A model generated the notes under the pieces. The model made no database searches. It was not told the origin of the DNA and was given only the letters and a program-made list of their open reading frames with translations. Below, piece after piece: positions 1-10,142 of a DNA stretch of 64,000 nt. The translations under genes and the position numbers were made by a program. Origin of the DNA: Heyndrickxia ginsengihumi (GTDB taxonomy: Bacteria; Bacillota; Bacilli; Bacillales; Bacillaceae_C); assembly GCF_011008565.1 (NCBI RefSeq), contig NZ_JAAIWK010000001.1:62001-126000 (forward strand), written 5' to 3'. Positions within the stretch are counted from its first letter, which is position 1, and each line of letters begins with the position of its first letter.

Positions 1-23
1 CAAAGCAGTTGCTTTGGACTTTT
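1..23. terminator. Hairpin at left edge, probable fbaA terminator
   Basis: The arms CAAAGCA and TGCTTTG pair across two bases, and the right arm runs on into GACTTTT. The mirror-image left part lies outside the window, so the full stem and the run of U on the minus strand cannot be seen. Its place 20 bases after the fbaA stop fits a terminator. Confidence 0.5.
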
Positions 24-42
24 CAAATATAAAGATAATATA

Positions 43-900
43 TTAAGCTTTTTGTGTTGAACCGAATTCTTTGATTTTGCCAATAACAGTTTCTTTAATT
101 GTTTCGCGAGCAGGTCCTAAGTATTTACGTGGATCGTATACATCAGGATTTGCAGCTAATACTTCACGAACTGTTTTAGCAGAAGCAATTTGGTTTTCAG
201 TGTTAACGTTGATTTTAGCAGTTCCTAAAGAAATCGCTTTTTTAATGTCTTCAGTTGGGATACCAGTACCACCGTGAAGTACTAAAGGCATTCCTGTAAT
301 AGCGCTGATTTCTTCCATTTCTTTAAAACCAAGATTTGGTTCACCGTGGTAAGGACCATGTACAGAACCAAGTGCAGGAGCTAATGCATCAATTTTTGTA
401 GCGTCAACAAGTTTTTTACATTCTTGTGGATCAGCATAAATGATACCTTCTCCTACAACATCGTCTTCTTGTCCACCAACAGTACCTAATTCAGCTTCAA
501 CAGAAACTCCTTTTGAATGTGCATATTCAACAACTTTTGAAGTAATTTCAACATTTTCTTCAAAAGGATGGTGAGAAGCATCGATCATAACAGAAGTGAA
601 ACCTGCATCAATCGCTTTTTTACAGCTTTCGAAGCTTGAACCATGATCCAAATGTATAGCAACTGGAACAGTAATATTATAATCTTCCATTAATCCTTCA
701 ACCATTTTTACAACAGTTTTAAATCCACCAATATAACGTCCAGCACCTTCAGAAACACCAAGAATAACAGGTGATTGTTCTTCTTGAGCAGCTTGTAGGA
801 TAGCTTGAGTGTATTCAAGGTTGTTGATGTTGAATTGACCTACTGCGTATTTACCTTCTTTTGCTTTGTTTAGCATATCAGTCATAGAAACTAAAGGCAT
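43..900 (-). CDS. fbaA: Class II fructose-bisphosphate aldolase
   Basis: Cleaves fructose 1,6-bisphosphate to glyceraldehyde 3-phosphate and dihydroxyacetone phosphate in glycolysis and runs the reverse reaction in gluconeogenesis; cytosolic, zinc-dependent. The 285 aa length is the usual one for the Bacillus enzyme. HLDHGSS at residues 83-89 holds the catalytic Asp85 and zinc ligand His86; the other zinc ligands are in [19 protein letters not shown] and [10 protein letters not shown], the last also part of the phosphate site. The ATG at 900 has an AGGAGG about seven bases upstream. It follows spo0F by some 200 bases, the same neighbour order as in B. subtilis, and probably has its own promoter in that gap, though I could not place one firmly. 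Confidence 0.97.
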   Translation of the reverse strand: MPLVSMTDMLNKAKEGKYAVGQFNINNLEYTQAILQAAQEEQSPVILGVSEGAGRYIGGFKTVVKMVEGLMEDYNITVPVAIHLDHGSSFESCKKAIDAGFTSVMIDASHHPFEENVEITSKVVEYAHSKGVSVEAELGTVGGQEDDVVGEGIIYADPQECKKLVDATKIDALAPALGSVHGPYHGEPNLGFKEMEEISAITGMPLVLHGGTGIPTEDIKKAISLGTAKINVNTENQIASAKTVREVLAANPDVYDPRKYLGPARETIKETVIGKIKEFGSTQKA

Positions 901-1101
901 TGTTGTTTTTCCTCCTTAATCATGAGCCAAAAAAATTGTTACAAAGAGAGCTCTATTTATATAATAAACAATCTTCTTGACTTCATACAAGTTTAATTAC
1001 ATGATTACCCTCATTTATGATAACAAACAAAGCAACTTTTTACCAATGAACATTATGCGTCTAAAAAAAGAAATAAAATTTTCAAAATTTGCAAATTATT
1101 A

Positions 1102-1476
1102 TTAATCCGCTTTCATTAGAAGGCTTTCCTTCACAGCTTTACGAATATCATCAATATCAAAAGGTTTGGCAAAATGGGTAAGGGCGCCCAATTTTTTCGT
1201 TTCTTCAATCATATCTAATTCACCGTACGCTGTCATAATGATGACTCGAATATCAGAATGAATCTTTTTCATTCGTTTTAAAATTTCAATACCGTCCATA
1301 CCTGGGATTTTCATATCGAGCAGTACAAGATCAAACGTATATTTCTTTACCAATTCTAAAGCTTGCACTCCATTAGCTGCCTGAAATGTTTCATAACCTT
1401 CTTTTTGTAGAACTTCTGTTAGCAAAATACGAATACCAAACTGATCATCAACAATAAGAATTTTTTCTTTACTCAT
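1102..1476 (-). CDS. spo0F: Sporulation phosphorelay response regulator Spo0F
   Basis: Single-domain receiver that accepts phosphate from the sporulation histidine kinases and passes it to Spo0B and then Spo0A. The 124 aa protein is a bare receiver fold with no output domain. The acidic pocket Asp10/Asp11, phospho-acceptor Asp54 (in [13 protein letters not shown]), Thr82 and Lys104 all stand at the classical Spo0F positions. The ATG follows a purine-rich GGGGGAAAAAC. A good sigma-H promoter lies about 85-115 bases upstream (1562-1589), in the divergent gap shared with ywjG, as expected for a gene induced at the onset of sporulation. Confidence 0.97.
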   Translation of the reverse strand: MSKEKILIVDDQFGIRILLTEVLQKEGYETFQAANGVQALELVKKYTFDLVLLDMKIPGMDGIEILKRMKKIHSDIRVIIMTAYGELDMIEETKKLGALTHFAKPFDIDDIRKAVKESLLMKAD

Positions 1477-1561
1477 GTTTTTCCCCCACTTTTTACATAT
1501 AACCCTAAATTATGTATATTAAAAACAATATGTAATCTCTTCATTTAGTATGTTTATAAGA

Positions 1562-1589
1562 CTTCTATTATGATCACAATTTTTCCTGC
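1562..1589 (-). promoter_or_regulatory. Candidate sigma-H promoter of spo0F
   Basis: Read on the minus strand: GCAGGAAAA, 12 bases, ATAGAAG. This matches the sigma-H pattern RnAGGAWWW - N11-12 - RnnGAAT except for the last base. B. subtilis spo0F is known to have a sigma-H promoter. Further upstream, TTGTCGTA at 1651-1658 is one base off a Spo0A box core (TGNCGAA), too weak to call alone. Confidence 0.6.
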
Positions 1590-1739
1590 TTTTTTACGAG
1601 GAATTTGAAATGTGTAGATTCAGCCTAGCTTCATATATAATATTACTATATTGTCGTATATATAGATTGTTATCATTATAAAATTTACTGTTTAAAATGC
1701 CAATTGTTTTTTATAGCTATAAAAAAAGGAGTTTGAATG

Positions 1740-2261
1740 ATGCTAAAAATGTTTTCAACACAACTGACAGGCCTTTTCAATCGAATCAATGAAAAAGAAG
1801 CATTTTCTATAGAAGATGGTGCTCGTTTATTAGCCCAAGCTACCGTTGGAGAGGGAACAATTTATATAAAAGGGTTTAAAGAGATGCAGGCCGTCACCGC
1901 TTTAGCCTTTGAAGGTCCAGAGCCATTAGCTGGCAGTAAAATACTCGATCAGCAAGATGAACTATTAGAAACAGATCGGGCACTTATTATCACGCGCTTT
2001 TCAAATGACCCAGAAGCAATTTTACTAGCCAAAAAGCTAGTTGAACAAGGAACTCCTTTCGTCGCCATCTCTGGGAAAGTACAAACTGATGAAGAAGATC
2101 TATCATCACTTGCAGACGTACATATCCATTCAGGTGTATTGAAGGGATTAATCCCCGGAGAGGATTTTGAACGTGTAGGATTTGCCTCATCAATGGCGGC
2201 GACATATATTTATTACGGATTAAAATTTACAATTGACGAGATCCTTGCAGATTACCGTTAA
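1740..2261 (+). CDS. ywjG: DUF2529 family protein YwjG
   Basis: Conserved Bacillus protein of unknown function (DUF2529), 173 aa, divergent from spo0F as in B. subtilis. The sequence looks like a soluble alpha/beta protein: ALIITRFSNDPEAI near residue 80 and GTPFVAISGK near residue 110 resemble strands and loops of a SIS-like (sugar isomerase) fold, but I see no clear catalytic signature. Two adjacent ATG codons open the frame; AAAAAGGAG sits 8 bases before the second (1740) and only 5 before the first (1737), so the second is preferred. A perfect 14-bp terminator stem follows the stop. Confidence 0.88.
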   Translation: MLKMFSTQLTGLFNRINEKEAFSIEDGARLLAQATVGEGTIYIKGFKEMQAVTALAFEGPEPLAGSKILDQQDELLETDRALIITRFSNDPEAILLAKKLVEQGTPFVAISGKVQTDEEDLSSLADVHIHSGVLKGLIPGEDFERVGFASSMAATYIYYGLKFTIDEILADYR

Positions 2262-2268
2262 TATCCAT

Positions 2269-2318
2269 AAGGCTATTCGATTAAACCTTCTGAATCGAAT
2301 AGCCTTACTATTATTTTA
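2269..2318 (+). terminator. ywjG terminator
   Basis: AAGGCTATTCGATT (2269-2282) pairs perfectly with AATCGAATAGCCTT (2293-2306) across a 10-base loop and is followed by a T-rich tail (ACTATTATTTTA). Confidence 0.85.
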
Positions 2319-2519
2319 TATAAATATCATTAATACTAAATCAATCCCTTTATGTCATGTTGCCCCTATTCGTTACATAAATGTCCTCTTAAAGATTCCT
2401 GTTGTTTCCTCATATATTTACCATCCTTCCCGTAATGAATACTTACAAAGTATTAGCATATACATGATCTAAGTGTCTGTTATCAATGTTTAAAAGAAAT
2501 GTTAAAGGGAGTGCTAAAT

Positions 2520-3779
2520 TTGTTTATTTATACGGTCCAACCTGGTGATTCCCTTTACCGCATTGGGCAAAAATACAGAATTTCGATTGACCAACTCCGA
2601 CTTGTTAATGGTTTAAACGAAACGAATATAGTTCCCGGACAAGCGATTTTAATCCCGCTGGTGAACTACACTGTTCAACCCGGTGACAGTTTATTTACGA
2701 TTGCAAATATGGCTAACGTGTCAGTGCAAAACTTACAGGCGGCAAATCCAGCTATTAAAGAAAACCTTCTGCAGCCCGGGACAACTCTCCGTATCCCTAA
2801 TATTTCAAACTATAATGCCACTTCACTAGGCTACTACACATTAAGAAGCCCTGAACTCGATCAAGCATTAATCCAAGATTTTTCCCCTTATATTACTTAT
2901 GTTGCTCTTTTTGAATATCATATGACTAGCAATGGGGAACTAAATGCTGTGAATGATTTACCTGCTATTGAAGCTGCTTGGCGTAGTAGAGTTGCCCCTC
3001 TTGTTACAATTACTAATTTAACAGAAACAGGCTTTAGTTCAGAACTAACAAATAAAGTATTAAACAATCCGATAGTAAGAAATCGTCTTATTAATAACAT
3101 TGTTCATCTCGTTTCATCGAGAGGATATATCGGTGTAAATATTGATTTGGAGGGTAATTTGACTAAAGATCGCGACATCTTTTCAGGTTTTCTAAGGAGT
3201 CTGCGTGATCGTTTAAAACCTAGAGGATACCGACTAACAATTGCTGTTCCTCCAAAAACAAATGAAAATGTGCCATGGCTAAGAGGGTACGATTACGGTG
3301 CTATTGGTTCCGTTGTAGATTTCATGTTTATTATGGCGTATGACTTCCATCATAGTACGAGTGAGCCTGGACCTGTTGCCCCATTAAACGATGTAAAGAA
3401 TACCGTTCAATTTGCGCTGAGCCGTGTGTCACGGAAAAAAATTATACTTGGACTCCCTCTTTACGGTTATAATTGGACACTTCCTTATCAATCTAATGCC
3501 GTTTACCCTGGTATTTCAAATCAGGACGCTATACAACTTGCAATGAGATATCAAGTTCCTATCCAATACTCAAAAACGTTTGAATCCCCATTTTTCCGCT
3601 ATGTAGATGAACAAGGGGCACAGCATGTCGTATGGTTTGAAGATTCGCGGAGCATCAGTAAAAAATTACAACTGATTCAACAGTATAGGCTTGAAGGTGT
3701 CGGGGCATGGCAGCTTACTCTCGGGTTTTCACAAGGACCTTGGCTGTTAACAAACTATTTTCATATTAAAAAAACGTAA
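2520..3779 (+). CDS. Spore cortex hydrolase, two LysM domains plus GH18 (YaaH/SleL family)
   Basis: Probable N-acetylglucosaminidase that helps break down spore cortex peptidoglycan at germination. Two LysM repeats (YTVQPGDSLYRI near residue 4 and YTVQPGDSLFTI near residue 50) bind peptidoglycan; residues about 100-415 form a GH18 barrel with the catalytic strand GYIGVNIDLEG (DxE pair) and FMFIMAYDFHH. The start is moved from an upstream ATG (2499), which has no RBS, to TTG 2520: AAAGGGAG at 2504-2511 lies 8 bases before it. The 419 aa product has no signal peptide, as in B. cereus SleL and B. subtilis YaaH, which are laid down by the mother cell. It is inserted between ywjG and pyrG; the symbol is left open because Bacillus genomes carry several paralogues. 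Confidence 0.88.
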   Translation: MFIYTVQPGDSLYRIGQKYRISIDQLRLVNGLNETNIVPGQAILIPLVNYTVQPGDSLFTIANMANVSVQNLQAANPAIKENLLQPGTTLRIPNISNYNATSLGYYTLRSPELDQALIQDFSPYITYVALFEYHMTSNGELNAVNDLPAIEAAWRSRVAPLVTITNLTETGFSSELTNKVLNNPIVRNRLINNIVHLVSSRGYIGVNIDLEGNLTKDRDIFSGFLRSLRDRLKPRGYRLTIAVPPKTNENVPWLRGYDYGAIGSVVDFMFIMAYDFHHSTSEPGPVAPLNDVKNTVQFALSRVSRKKIILGLPLYGYNWTLPYQSNAVYPGISNQDAIQLAMRYQVPIQYSKTFESPFFRYVDEQGAQHVVWFEDSRSISKKLQLIQQYRLEGVGAWQLTLGFSQGPWLLTNYFHIKKT

Positions 3780-3780
3780 A

Positions 3781-3832
3781 AGCAACAAAAAAGGAACTTC
3801 CGCCAATAAAACGGAAGCTCCTTTTGCTGTTT
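3781..3832. terminator. Bidirectional terminator between the SleL-like gene and pyrG
   Basis: AAAAGGAACTTCCG and CGGAAGCTCCTTTT (3812-3825) form a long stem with a single mismatch, with outer AGCA/TGCT pairs. Stretches of A on the left and T on the right serve the two convergent genes. Confidence 0.8.
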
Positions 3833-3834
3833 AA

Positions 3835-5436
<1,602 letters not shown>

Positions 5437-5560
5437 CTATTGGTCCCTCCTGTTATTTTACACTAGTGTTTACTATCTAAATAAAGATCATTCATTTATG
5501 ATCTTGGATTCCAAACTCTTAGATGCTAAATAATCCAAAGAAAAACACCTAACATCTTAT

Positions 5561-5604
5561 AAAAACAAAAAGCCCCTCTTACAAAATAAATTTGTAAGGG
5601 GAGC
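5561..5604 (-). terminator. pyrG leader attenuator terminator
   Basis: On the minus strand, GCTCCCCTTACAAA pairs with TTTGTAAGAGGGGC and is followed by TTTTTGTTTTT. The 5' arm is C/U-rich (CUCCCCUU), as required for pairing with a G-extended transcript 5' end. It lies between the pyrG promoter and the coding start. Confidence 0.85.
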
Positions 5605-5639
5605 ATTTATTACTATATTCCGTCCTTTTTAAAGGAGCC

Positions 5640-5676
5640 CAAATAACATACTACATGTGTCGATGTTAGAAGTCAA
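5640..5676 (-). promoter_or_regulatory. pyrG promoter with GGGC initiation site (reiterative-transcription control)
   Basis: Minus strand: TTGACT (5671-5676), 17-base spacer, TAGTAT (5648-5653), 7 bases, then GGGC starting at 5640. A transcript starting GGGC is the hallmark of Bacillus pyrG control: when CTP is low, polymerase stalls at the C and adds extra G residues, and the G tail pairs with the C/U-rich arm of the terminator (5561-5604), allowing readthrough. The promoter lies immediately after the rpoE stop codon. Confidence 0.85.
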
Positions 5677-5679
5677 GAC

Positions 5680-6246
5680 TTAATCCTTGTCCCTTTCTTC
5701 GAGATTTGCATCTGCCTCTTCTTCTTCATCATCTTCATCAGAAAGATCGTATTCGTCTTCCGCAATTAAGTCATCATCTTCGAAGTCTTCATCTTCATCG
5801 ATATCATCAAAATCTTCATCTTCGATATCATCTTCATCTTCGTCGATAAAATCATCATCTTCGTCTATTTCATCAATTTCATCAAAATCTAAATCTTCTT
5901 CAAAATCATCATCAAAGTCATCATCTTCATCAACAACTTTTACCTTTTTCTTCTTCACTTTTGTCGTATGGGTAACTTCTTCATCAATTTGATCAACTGG
6001 GTACCAAGTTCGTAATCCCCACATATTATCGCCTAAATTAAGAAAGCTTCCATCCACATTCATGTCTGTATAAAATTGAACCATCTTTTTGCGTTTCTCT
6101 TCTTCAGATAGGTCCAGAAGATTACTAATTTCATTTACTAAATCGTGAAAGTCCATCGTTTGTTTTTTTTCTTCTAATAGTTCTTGAGCAAGCTCAATAA
6201 AAGACATTTCACTTAATTCTTCTTTTGATAATTGTTTTAAACTCAA
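5680..6246 (-). CDS. rpoE: DNA-directed RNA polymerase delta subunit
   Basis: Delta factor of Gram-positive RNA polymerase; it raises recycling and promoter selectivity. Residues about 1-90 form the folded HARE-HTH domain (SLKQLSKEELSEMSFIELAQ; QFYTDMNVDGSFLNLGDNMW), then a short basic KVKKKKVKV stretch, then an almost wholly Asp/Glu tail of about 85 residues. An upstream GTG (6315) would add 23 residues without a usable RBS; TTG 6246 has AGAAAGGAAG about nine bases upstream and matches the family N terminus, giving 188 aa. The repetitive GAT/GAA tail creates a long Ser-rich frame on the other strand that is not a gene. Confidence 0.95.
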   Translation of the reverse strand: MSLKQLSKEELSEMSFIELAQELLEEKKQTMDFHDLVNEISNLLDLSEEEKRKKMVQFYTDMNVDGSFLNLGDNMWGLRTWYPVDQIDEEVTHTTKVKKKKVKVVDEDDDFDDDFEEDLDFDEIDEIDEDDDFIDEDEDDIEDEDFDDIDEDEDFEDDDLIAEDEYDLSDEDDEEEEADANLEERDKD

Positions 6247-6413
6247 CGCTCGCACTTCCTTTCTGATATTAAACCCTGCATAGAAAACTAAATGGCGATC
6301 ATCGTTTCTCGCCACCTTTAAAATCCTTACATAAAATTATAGAAACATATTAAAATGAGGCCAAAAACATATTTACCATTATAAACAAAATAAGGACATT
6401 TATGCTAGACCAG

Positions 6414-6626
6414 TTACTCTTTCTTTTTGTTTGCCATTTTCACCTTTATTTTTTTCCTTCGAATTCGGAATTTATGAGGGACCATGATCCGATAGGAGAT
6501 ATAAAATAACCAAAAAGAAAGAATAATTAAAGGGATGGCACCGAGATCTTTATTATATAAAAAGTAGCCAACATAACTGTATACCAGAAGACCGGTGCAT
6601 ATAAGTATTACTTTTATGAACGACAA
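6414..6626 (-). CDS. Small two-helix membrane protein
   Basis: I do not recognise this 70 aa frame. It has two hydrophobic stretches (about residues 4-25 and 30-50) separated by a short polar loop, followed by a very basic tail (HKFRIRRKKIKVK...KKK), so both ends should face the cytoplasm. The start is a TTG with only a weak GGGATGTGG upstream. It stands alone between the acyl-CoA dehydrogenase cluster and rpoE, on their strand. The hydrophobic-basic pattern is more protein-like than chance, but the poor start keeps confidence moderate. Confidence 0.5.
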   Translation of the reverse strand: MSFIKVILICTGLLVYSYVGYFLYNKDLGAIPLIILSFWLFYISYRIMVPHKFRIRRKKIKVKMANKKKE

Positions 6627-6971
6627 TCATTCCACATCCCTAAATTAAATATGTGATGCCATAGCCATTTTTCATCACCACATAATATTCCCTTTTGAAT
6701 ACATAACAATTTCCATGTTCATTTTACAACTATCCCATACTTTCGTACAATATATTCTTTCCAAACTTTACGTAAATTTTAAGTGTAGAATTGATATTTA
6801 TACGTTAAACGAAAAAAAGATGTTAAAAAGAAACATCATTTCCAAACAAAATATGTATACAAAGGTCATCATCAATTCAATATACTAACTCATAAAGTAC
6901 AACTCGTATATTGCCTAGATGATAGACCTGCAAAAACTCATTCTGTTACCTTTTATCGTAGATAAATGCTT
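6627..6971. other. Intergenic gap
   Basis: About 345 AT-rich bases with no convincing gene on either strand. The only structure I see is the small terminator at 6811-6837. Confidence 0.6.
6811..6837 (-). terminator. Probable terminator of the beta-oxidation operon
   Basis: Minus strand: GATGTT, 7-base loop, AACATC, then TTTTTTTCG. The stem is only six base pairs but the U tract is strong. It lies 135 bases past the acdA stop. Confidence 0.5.
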
Positions 6972-8111
6972 TTATTTTGCCAATGCCCTTGCAATGACCA
7001 TCCTTTGAATCTCCTGTGTACCTTCATAAATTTGTGTGATTTTCGCATCCCGCATAAAGCGTTCAACAGGATAATCTTTCGTATAACCATACCCGCCAAA
7101 AATCTGAACTGCTTCCGTTGTAACCTTCATCGCTGCATCCCCTGCAAATAATTTCGACATTGCTGATTCTTTACTATATGGAAGTCCGTTCGATTCAAGC
7201 CAAGCAGCTTGATATGTTAATAATCGTGCTGCTTCAACTAATGTGGCCATATCTGCTAATTTAAATGAGATACCTTGATTCGCGATAATCGGTTTTCCAA
7301 ATTGATGACGTTCTTTTGCATATGCAGTAGCAGCATCTAATGCACCTTGAGCAATTCCAACTGCTTGGGCCGCAATTCCGTTACGACCGCCATCAAGTGT
7401 CATCATAGCAATTTTAAAACCTTCCCCTTCATTTCCTAATATATTTTCTTTTGGAATTTTACATTGATCAAAAATAATTTCAGTAGTTGGCGAGGAACGA
7501 ATGCCCATCTTCTTTTCTTTCTTTCCTATTAAAAAACCCGGAAAGTCTTTTTCAACAATAAAGGCAGTTGTCCCTTTATGTTTATTTGCTGGATCTGTTA
7601 AGGCAAATACGACATAAATGTCTGCCTCTCCACCGTTTGTAATAAAGATTTTTGATCCATTTAAAATATAGTAATCTCCTTCAAGACGTGCCGTTGTTTT
7701 CATTGCGCCGGCATCCGAACCTGATCCTGATTCAGTAAGGCCATATGCACCCAATTTTTCCCCTTTTGCAAGTGGTGTTAAATATTTACGCTTTTGTTCT
7801 TCACTTCCAAATTTAAATAGCGGCCAGCTTGCTAATGATGTATGTGCTGACAGTGTAACACCCGTGGAAGCACAAAATCGTGACAATTCTTCTACTGCAA
7901 TACAGTATGCAAGAAAATCGCTCCCAATACCGCCGTACATTTCTGGCCAAGGAATTCCTGTTAACCCTAATTCAGCCATATGTTCAAAAATGCTGCGGTC
8001 AAACTTTTCCTCTTCATCTCGCTTACTAGCCGTCGGGGCAATTTCAGCCTCAGCAAAATCATGTACCATTTTTCTAATCATTTCATGTTCTTCACTCAAA
8101 TGAAAATCCAT
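6972..8111 (-). CDS. acdA: Acyl-CoA dehydrogenase AcdA
   Basis: FAD-dependent short/medium-chain acyl-CoA dehydrogenase; introduces the trans-2 double bond in the first step of beta-oxidation and passes electrons to ETF. At 379 aa it has the family length. N-terminal helical domain, central beta domain with [14 protein letters not shown] (FAD/substrate contacts), and C-terminal helices with the catalytic base Glu in [10 protein letters not shown]. Last gene of a leftward cluster, 27 bases after its paralogue; the AcdA orthologue sits at this position in B. subtilis. Substrate chain length cannot be read from the sequence. Confidence 0.93.
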   Translation of the reverse strand: MDFHLSEEHEMIRKMVHDFAEAEIAPTASKRDEEEKFDRSIFEHMAELGLTGIPWPEMYGGIGSDFLAYCIAVEELSRFCASTGVTLSAHTSLASWPLFKFGSEEQKRKYLTPLAKGEKLGAYGLTESGSGSDAGAMKTTARLEGDYYILNGSKIFITNGGEADIYVVFALTDPANKHKGTTAFIVEKDFPGFLIGKKEKKMGIRSSPTTEIIFDQCKIPKENILGNEGEGFKIAMMTLDGGRNGIAAQAVGIAQGALDAATAYAKERHQFGKPIIANQGISFKLADMATLVEAARLLTYQAAWLESNGLPYSKESAMSKLFAGDAAMKVTTEAVQIFGGYGYTKDYPVERFMRDAKITQIYEGTQEIQRMVIARALAK

Positions 8112-8138
8112 ATCTATCCCCCTAATCGATTTATTAAC

Positions 8139-9257
8139 TTACAATTGCTTACTAATGACTATTTTTTGTATTTCACTTGTTCCTTCGTAAATTTGTGTAA
8201 TTTTGGCATCGCGAAAATAACGCTCAGCGCCGGATTCCTCAGTATAACCATACTCTCCCAACAGTTCAACCACATCACTGGCAACATCGACTGCTGTTTG
8301 TGAAGCAAATAACTTCGCCATCGCTGCCTCCTGCCTACAACTTAATCCCCTTTTTCGCATATCACTTGCTCTATAGACTAATAATTTCGCTGCTTCAATT
8401 TTCGTTGCCATTTCTGCAAGCGTAAAATAAGTGTTTTGCAGATTTGATGTTGATTTGGCAACGGAATGCTGTTGATTGACATATTGCAGTGCAGCTGCAA
8501 ATGCACCTTCTGCGATCCCTAAAGCTTGAGCGGCTATGCCGATGCGCCCGGCCTCTAAATTAGCCATTGCAATACTGAATCCTTCACCTTCCTCGCCTAA
8601 ACGATTTTCACTTGGTATTTTCATATGATCAAACATTAATTGAACCGTCCTTGAGCCATGCAGCCCCATCTTTTTTTCATCTTTTCCAAAGATTAATCCC
8701 GGCGTCCCCTTCTCAACAATGAAAGCAGTTATCCCTCTATCAGCTAATGTGGCAAAAGCAATATACGTATCAGCTTCACCACCATTTGTCACAAACATTT
8801 TTGAACCATTTAAAATATAATGTTCTCCATCTTTTGTAGCCTTCGTCCTTATATGTCTTGCATCCGATCCTGCGTTTTCTTCAGTTAAACAAAAAGCACC
8901 TAAATATTTCCCACTTGCAAGCTTCGGTAAATATTTATCTTTCTGTTTTTCCGTTCCAAAATACAAAATTGGGTTTGTACCAACAGATGAGTGAACAGAT
9001 AGAATGACACCTAATGCGGGGCTTATTTTTGATATTTCATGAACCATCATTATATATGACGTAAAATCTAACCCTTGACCGCCGTATTTCTTCGGAACAG
9101 TCAATCCCATAAATCCGCATTTCCCCATCTTTTTCAAAATATCGCTCGGAAACCATCCCGTTTCCATCTTCCAAACTTGTGGGGTGATTTCGTTCATAGC
9201 AAAATCCTGAACCTTCTTTTTCAGCAAGACTTCTTCTTTTGTGAATTGTAGGTTCAT
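8139..9257 (-). CDS. Acyl-CoA dehydrogenase (second paralogue, MmgC-like)
   Basis: A second FAD acyl-CoA dehydrogenase, 372 aa, adjacent to acdA and clearly homologous to it. It keeps AFCLTEENAGSDA in the beta domain and catalytic Glu in QIYEGTSEIQ. Compared with its neighbour, the central helix region is more divergent (NQQHSVAKSTSNLQNTYF where the neighbour has [18 protein letters not shown]), so the FAD-contact Gln-Phe of the usual RxQFG motif is replaced. Lying directly after thiolase and hydroxyacyl-CoA dehydrogenase, it resembles mmgC of the B. subtilis mmgABC operon. Likely acts on a different acyl-CoA from AcdA; the substrate is not predictable here. Confidence 0.88.
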   Translation of the reverse strand: MNLQFTKEEVLLKKKVQDFAMNEITPQVWKMETGWFPSDILKKMGKCGFMGLTVPKKYGGQGLDFTSYIMMVHEISKISPALGVILSVHSSVGTNPILYFGTEKQKDKYLPKLASGKYLGAFCLTEENAGSDARHIRTKATKDGEHYILNGSKMFVTNGGEADTYIAFATLADRGITAFIVEKGTPGLIFGKDEKKMGLHGSRTVQLMFDHMKIPSENRLGEEGEGFSIAMANLEAGRIGIAAQALGIAEGAFAAALQYVNQQHSVAKSTSNLQNTYFTLAEMATKIEAAKLLVYRASDMRKRGLSCRQEAAMAKLFASQTAVDVASDVVELLGEYGYTEESGAERYFRDAKITQIYEGTSEIQKIVISKQL

Positions 9258-9280
9258 CGCTGCCTCCCATTGTTGCTCAT

Positions 9281-10132
9281 TTATTCATAACAGTAAAAAC
9301 CTCTTCCTGTTTTTTTACCAAGCCGACCTGCATGAACGTATTGTTTAAGAAGCGGGCACGGTCTATATTTATCATCACCAAAACCTTCATGGAGTGTTTC
9401 CATGATATATAAACATGTATCAAGCCCGATAAAATCGGCTAATGTTAATGGTCCCATCGGGTGATTCATTCCTAATGTCATGACACGATCAATTGCTTCC
9501 TTTGAAGCAATTCCTTCATAGAGAGCAAAAATCGCTTCATTAATCATTGTCATCAATATTCGATTCGATATAAATCCTGGGAAATCTTTTACTTCCACTG
9601 GCGTTTTACCAATTTCCTGTACAACTTCCATCGACGTTCGGTAAACAAAATCACTTGTTTCAAGGCCGCGAATCATTTCCACTAACTTCATAACTGGGAC
9701 AGGATTCATAAAATGCATCCCAATTACTTGCTCAGGCCGCTTCGTAACTGCAGCCATTTCAGTAATAGATAATGATGAAGTATTTGAGGCCAATATAGCA
9801 TCTTTTACAGCATATTGGTCAATTCTCTTAAAAATATCTTTCTTTATTTCCATATTTTCAGTTGCGGCTTCGATCACAAGATCGGCTTGTTCAACATCCT
9901 CGACATGAATCGAAGGTACAAAATTTAATAGAATAGATGCCGCTTGTTCTTTCGTTAATTTATTTTTGTCCACTTGATGAAATAAGCGAACTTTAATACG
10001 TTCAATACTTTTTTCTACAAGCTCTTGTTTTATATCATTGATTAGCACTTTATATCCTGCTTGGGCAAAAACTTGAGCGATTCCAGATCCCATCTGTCCC
10101 GCTCCTATTACCATTACAGATTTAATCGTCAT
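9281..10132 (-). CDS. mmgB: 3-hydroxybutyryl-CoA / 3-hydroxyacyl-CoA dehydrogenase
   Basis: NAD(P)-dependent oxidation of 3-hydroxyacyl-CoA to 3-ketoacyl-CoA, third step of beta-oxidation. Rossmann motif VIGAGQMGSG near residue 7, catalytic His in VIGMHFMNPVPVMKLVE with its Glu partner, and C-terminal helical domain with GPLTLADFIGLD and KKTGRGFY. An ATG in the longest frame (10156) lies inside the thiolase gene; the ATG at 10132 has AGGAGG six bases upstream, overlapping the thiolase stop, and gives the standard 283 aa. Translationally linked to the thiolase gene. Confidence 0.92.
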   Translation of the reverse strand: MTIKSVMVIGAGQMGSGIAQVFAQAGYKVLINDIKQELVEKSIERIKVRLFHQVDKNKLTKEQAASILLNFVPSIHVEDVEQADLVIEAATENMEIKKDIFKRIDQYAVKDAILASNTSSLSITEMAAVTKRPEQVIGMHFMNPVPVMKLVEMIRGLETSDFVYRTSMEVVQEIGKTPVEVKDFPGFISNRILMTMINEAIFALYEGIASKEAIDRVMTLGMNHPMGPLTLADFIGLDTCLYIMETLHEGFGDDKYRPCPLLKQYVHAGRLGKKTGRGFYCYE

Positions 10133-10142
10133 CAAATTCCTC

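Noticed and set aside
2233-2472. 79-residue frame after ywjG
   Set aside because: It starts inside ywjG, crosses that gene's terminator and has no RBS.
5687-5992. Long Ser-rich reading frame on the plus strand opposite rpoE
   Set aside because: It is the complement of the GAT/GAA-rich acidic tail of the delta subunit; composition is an artefact and there is no RBS.
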